Assembly: GCA_031254675.1 (NCBI GenBank)
Contig: JAIRTV010000004.1
Span: forward strand, 1 to 8,769
Direction of reading: 5' to 3'
DNA from: Planctomycetaceae bacterium
GTDB taxonomy: Bacteria; Planctomycetota; Planctomycetia; Pirellulales; Thermoguttaceae
DNA: 8,769 bases
The notes under the pieces: model-generated
Told to the model about the DNA's origin: nothing
The model's input: only the letters and a program-made list of their open reading frames with translations
Databases searched by the model: none
Program-made: the position numbers and the translations under genes
In this document: piece by piece, positions 5,492-8,769 of the stretch
Numbering within the stretch: position 1 is the stretch's first letter
How the letters are laid out: every line of letters begins with the position of its first letter

Positions 5492-8400
5492 TTACCAACT
5501 GTAAGTCAAACCGGCGTTGCCAGTGTGTAATATTTGTTGGTTGTTGACATACGCATCGTAACCGCCGAACAAACGGATTGGTTTTTTCTCGTAATTCAAA
5601 CCAACACCCAAAATCAACCAATCTCGTTTTGTGTCGTTTCCGCGAACAGTAAAGTTCGTATTCGGAACAGGATTTCCGACAAGATTGGCAGTGAAAGAGG
5701 TTGATGAATCGGCGTATTCGTGTAACCATGCAATATTCGCATTGGCGTTGAGCCGTCCGCCGTTGTAACGACGAACTTTGGATTGAAACCGTGTTCCAAG
5801 AAGCGAGCGAACACTGTCGGTTTCGGTACGTTGTCCGATAAGATTCAAATCGCCTGCTCCCGTTTCCGTGAATCTGTCTTGACGGTTGCCGATGTATTGA
5901 ATTCCCAAATAAGGTTGCAAGCGACCTAATGCTGTTGCGAAATCGAAACCGCGTTCGGCATAAATTGTACCGACAAAAGCGTCATGTTTGCTGGTTGCCC
6001 GTCTTCCGACAAACGAAATGGTGCGTTGTGTGTCGTATTGTACATTACCCAAACCGGCACTTGCCAACACATAACCTTGATACAAATTTTTGCGGTAATA
6101 AATTCCTGCCAAAAATTCGTGTAATTCGCTGCGGTCAAGCAAATCGCTTGAAATTCGACCTTCGCCGTACGAAAAATAGCCGCCGAACCGTGTTTTGCGT
6201 TTACTTTCGCGGTCAACACCGATGATGGTTCCGCCGAATGATTGACTGTAACCGTAAGTGTTCCCGTCAAATTGGGATGCGCCGCCGATTCCGTAACCAA
6301 GTCCCCAAAGATTCCGTTTGTACGATTTTTTTGTACAAATCGGTTCACAAGCATCGGCGCACGGTTCGCACGGTTCACAAGGTTCGCAATTGGTTGAGAT
6401 TTCATCGCAAGGATTACATTCCGTATCGGTTTTCTTTGAATAGCTGTTGCGTAAAACATCCGCAAGAGTATTGTTGACGATTCCGATGTTCATGATACTG
6501 GTGGAGGCGTGTGTTCCGTAAATCGAACCGGACATTTGATCAAGAGCATAGCGCGCCGCAACCGGATTGCCAAGAACAAGATCGTCCAAAACTCCCAGAA
6601 CATCGTTCAAATCGCCAAAAGGAACATTGGGCGAAATAATATCCAAATATCCGCCAAGACGTTTTTGGTTATGCCGTTGTCCGATTGGTGAAAATTCAAC
6701 GGCTTTTTCTGCCATTTGCAACCAGTAACTACCGCTGGTACCGTCAGCGTATCCAAGATCACCACGAAAACCACTGGAAAGTGTACCGAGTTCAAATTCG
6801 TCTGTTACGGTTAAATTGTTTGCTGTCAGGAAAGTGTATTTAATTCCGCGACGTTGTGTCCCGTTAAAACTCACTGTTCCGTCATCAACAGTTGCTGTAC
6901 CACCAACAACAATTTGAGCTGATGTATTGTCATTCGTTTGAATTTCCAAATCAGCATCGGTAAATTGTGCATTATTGGTAACATTCACATTCTTTTCAAT
7001 TCCGAACAAACCGTTATCGACAACAAGATTCGTTGCCGTAACATTTTGAGCAAAACGTGCTTCGGCATTGTCATCAACCGTCAATGTTCCGGTTGCTTCC
7101 GTGATTGTCGAAGTTCCTTTGGCAACATGGATATTTTCGCCGTTATAACGATATTTCGCTCCATTGGTAACCGTCATATCGGCAGGATTGGCTGCGGCAA
7201 CAACATTGACAGTACCTTCTCCCGCATTAAATGAAACGGAATCGCCGCCGATGAAAATTTCATTGGCATTGGACGAATTTCGCCAATTTTCCGTACCGGC
7301 ATCCCAATTACCGTTTCCGCCCTTCCATGTCGAGGCAATATTCTGAGCAGACAACGTAACTTTAACATCATCAGCTGTTGAATTCCAAGCAATTTGATGC
7401 CGATCTCGTTTGGCGTGTCCGCCAATCGTAACGGTATCAAATTCTGTTTTATTGGCGAGAGTATTTGCATCAATAATAGTGTAGGTACCATTGGAAAATT
7501 GGATGATGTCAAGGATATTTGTTCCTTGCAAATCGGCATCTCCTGCAACGCGAATAGTTGGATCGATGGACGCATTGAACCCGATGGTTGCGTCGGTCAT
7601 TGCAAAATCACCGGCAACATTAACGTTGTTTTCAAGAGCCAACGTCGTTCCTTGATTTAACATCACATTATTAACGGAAACATTGGCATTTTCGCCGACT
7701 GTTGTTTTACCGCCAACAAATTCGAGATTGATACGCCCATCGGCATGTGTACCATTATCTCCCAAAATTGCGTCGTTAATAGTGAAACCAAAATTGGTAT
7801 CAGCACCAACGGTTGATTCTCCTGCCGTATTCGCTTGTTTACCAAAAGTGAGATTTGTCGTATAAGTCGAGTAACCGTAATCAGAAATAATATCTCCGTT
7901 AATACTTGCTCCCGACATAACATTAATTTCCGCAACATGAGCCGTGTCGGCGATATAAATTGCCGCACTTTCGCCATTCAGCGAACCGGTAATATCGAAC
8001 TTATCAACCAATGCTGCATTAAGGTATGAAATATTAGGATTGTGTGAATAATGATTTTCTGTATCAACATCATTCAAATAACCTAATGAATTTTGTCCAA
8101 AATCAAATCGTGCGGCAATACCACCGTTTCCGGTTGCTTGTAAGTCACCGCGATGAACTATTTTCGTTCCAGTACCATAAGCAACAAGTAAACCATCACC
8201 ACGATCTCCATTAGCGGTAACAGTTACATTCGGATTGATGCGAAGAGTCGTATCGAATCCATCCGTCCTAATACCGGCACCGGCTTCACCATTCGCTAAC
8301 AAATTGGCGTTTTGAGTTACATCATTATTGTCGCCAAAAATATGCAAACCTAAACCATAGGTTGCCAAATTTTCTCGTCCGTCAATATAAGCGGTTCCGG

Positions 8401-8769
8401 CTGCATTGCGGGCAAAATAACCTTGAGTATTGGTGATCGTATTATTACTTGTATAAATCGACCGCCCAAAGAAATTACGCAAGTCGATATTGTAACCAAT
8501 ATCATTGAGCGCAGCCAATTCAACTTCCATATCACCAGAATAATTCCGGTAATCTTGGTGAGTGGACAAGCCTTTCCAAACGTCAAAATGGGCAGGATCA
8601 CAACCATAATTGACATTATCGGACGGATTTTCTGCACTGTTCAACGGAATCTTTTGCGTAACAGCCTTGCCGTCATTATAGACATTTTGCGCAATCGGTC
8701 CTACAAAAAATCCATGAGATAGAGGATGAAATTCACAATTGTCCAGCCATCTATCTCCATCAGTGAATC
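5492..8769 (-). CDS. Large autotransporter with beta-helix passenger, Cys-rich insert and beta-barrel (5' partial)
   Basis: The frame is open to the window edge, so the start lies outside; 1091 residues are visible, numbered here from the edge. Residues 1-105 resemble the tail of a metzincin-like protease domain (DPAHFDVW, LSTHQDYRNY, then ELAALNDIGYNID). Residues 105-690 are a Gly/Asn/Thr/Val-rich beta-helix passenger with TVTANGD-type turns and a WKGGNGNWDAGTENW segment like autotransporter-associated strand repeats. Residues 690-776 are a helical linker with the typical ALDQMSGSIYG motif. Residues 784-811 hold eight Cys in a CEPCEPCEPC pattern. Residues 820-1091 form the translocator barrel (NLWGLGYG onward, alternating aromatic strands, ending in YSW), the size expected for the autotransporter barrel family. 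The passenger would be exported by Sec and displayed on or released from the outer membrane. No protease catalytic HExxH motif is visible; it would lie upstream of the edge if present. The gene converges on the kinase gene and ends at its own strong terminator. Confidence 0.9.
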   Translation of the reverse strand, partial: FTDGDRWLDNCEFHPLSHGFFVGPIAQNVYNDGKAVTQKIPLNSAENPSDNVNYGCDPAHFDVWKGLSTHQDYRNYSGDMEVELAALNDIGYNIDLRNFFGRSIYTSNNTITNTQGYFARNAAGTAYIDGRENLATYGLGLHIFGDNNDVTQNANLLANGEAGAGIRTDGFDTTLRINPNVTVTANGDRGDGLLVAYGTGTKIVHRGDLQATGNGGIAARFDFGQNSLGYLNDVDTENHYSHNPNISYLNAALVDKFDITGSLNGESAAIYIADTAHVAEINVMSGASINGDIISDYGYSTYTTNLTFGKQANTAGESTVGADTNFGFTINDAILGDNGTHADGRINLEFVGGKTTVGENANVSVNNVMLNQGTTLALENNVNVAGDFAMTDATIGFNASIDPTIRVAGDADLQGTNILDIIQFSNGTYTIIDANTLANKTEFDTVTIGGHAKRDRHQIAWNSTADDVKVTLSAQNIASTWKGGNGNWDAGTENWRNSSNANEIFIGGDSVSFNAGEGTVNVVAAANPADMTVTNGAKYRYNGENIHVAKGTSTITEATGTLTVDDNAEARFAQNVTATNLVVDNGLFGIEKNVNVTNNAQFTDADLEIQTNDNTSAQIVVGGTATVDDGTVSFNGTQRRGIKYTFLTANNLTVTDEFELGTLSSGFRGDLGYADGTSGSYWLQMAEKAVEFSPIGQRHNQKRLGGYLDIISPNVPFGDLNDVLGVLDDLVLGNPVAARYALDQMSGSIYGTHASTSIMNIGIVNNTLADVLRNSYSKKTDTECNPCDEISTNCEPCEPCEPCADACEPICTKKSYKRNLWGLGYGIGGASQFDGNTYGYSQSFGGTIIGVDRESKRKTRFGGYFSYGEGRISSDLLDRSELHEFLAGIYYRKNLYQGYVLASAGLGNVQYDTQRTISFVGRRATSKHDAFVGTIYAERGFDFATALGRLQPYLGIQYIGNRQDRFTETGAGDLNLIGQRTETDSVRSLLGTRFQSKVRRYNGGRLNANANIAWLHEYADSSTSFTANLVGNPVPNTNFTVRGNDTKRDWLILGVGLNYEKKPIRLFGGYDAYVNNQQILHTGNAGLTYSW

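Noticed and set aside
8642..8644. TTG at 8642-8644 (minus strand) as the autotransporter start
   Set aside because: The frame stays open for 41 more codons to the window edge with protein-like sequence, and no signal peptide follows the TTG. The gene begins outside the window.
1..8769. tRNA, rRNA or known riboswitch genes
   Set aside because: I found no cloverleaf, rRNA-like sequence or recognisable riboswitch core by reading both strands. A covariance-model scan was not possible here.

Overview
The window is most likely from a Gram-negative bacterium of moderate-to-low GC. Its outer membrane is implied by a large autotransporter-type gene with a C-terminal beta-barrel. The style of that protein (a protease-like leader, a beta-helix passenger and a CEPC-repeat insert) and the weak or absent Shine-Dalgarno sequences suggest a host-associated planctomycete or related PVC lineage. 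That placement is an inference from resemblance and no marker gene supports it.

Layout. (1) Positions 1-120 hold the last 39 codons of a gene that enters from the left on the + strand, followed at once by a small U-tailed hairpin terminator. (2) Positions 168-660 hold no credible gene. They carry a 9-bp-stem hairpin and two diverged copies (about 192 and 178 bp) of an element with imperfect terminal inverted repeats, plus stray copies of its end sequence. The elements look like MITEs or structured intergenic repeats. (3) Positions 661-1142 are an AT-rich intergenic stretch with nested inverted repeats, a 12-bp tandem repeat, phased A-tracts and a good sigma70-like promoter. (4) Positions 1143-2213 (+) encode an unrecognised exported protein with a signal peptide, a long Thr/Pro/Gln/Asn-rich segment, one membrane helix and a short tail. 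(5) Positions 2466-5303 (+) encode a soluble hybrid sensor histidine kinase: three PAS-like domains, HisKA, HATPase_c, a partly degenerate receiver and a canonical receiver. (6) Positions 5310-5351 hold two tandem 21-bp hairpin repeats directly after the kinase gene. (7) Positions 5492-8769 (-) encode the last 1091 residues of a large autotransporter whose start lies beyond the right edge. It ends at a strong intrinsic terminator (5412-5448).

The kinase and autotransporter genes converge. The exported protein gene and the kinase gene point the same way, but a likely terminator and a separate promoter candidate lie between them, so they need not be one operon. No response regulator, Hpt protein or transposase is visible, and no functional link among the three large genes can be shown from sequence alone. 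The least explained parts are the paired inverted-repeat elements, whose copies carry different hairpins at the same internal position, and the eight-cysteine insert just before the autotransporter barrel.
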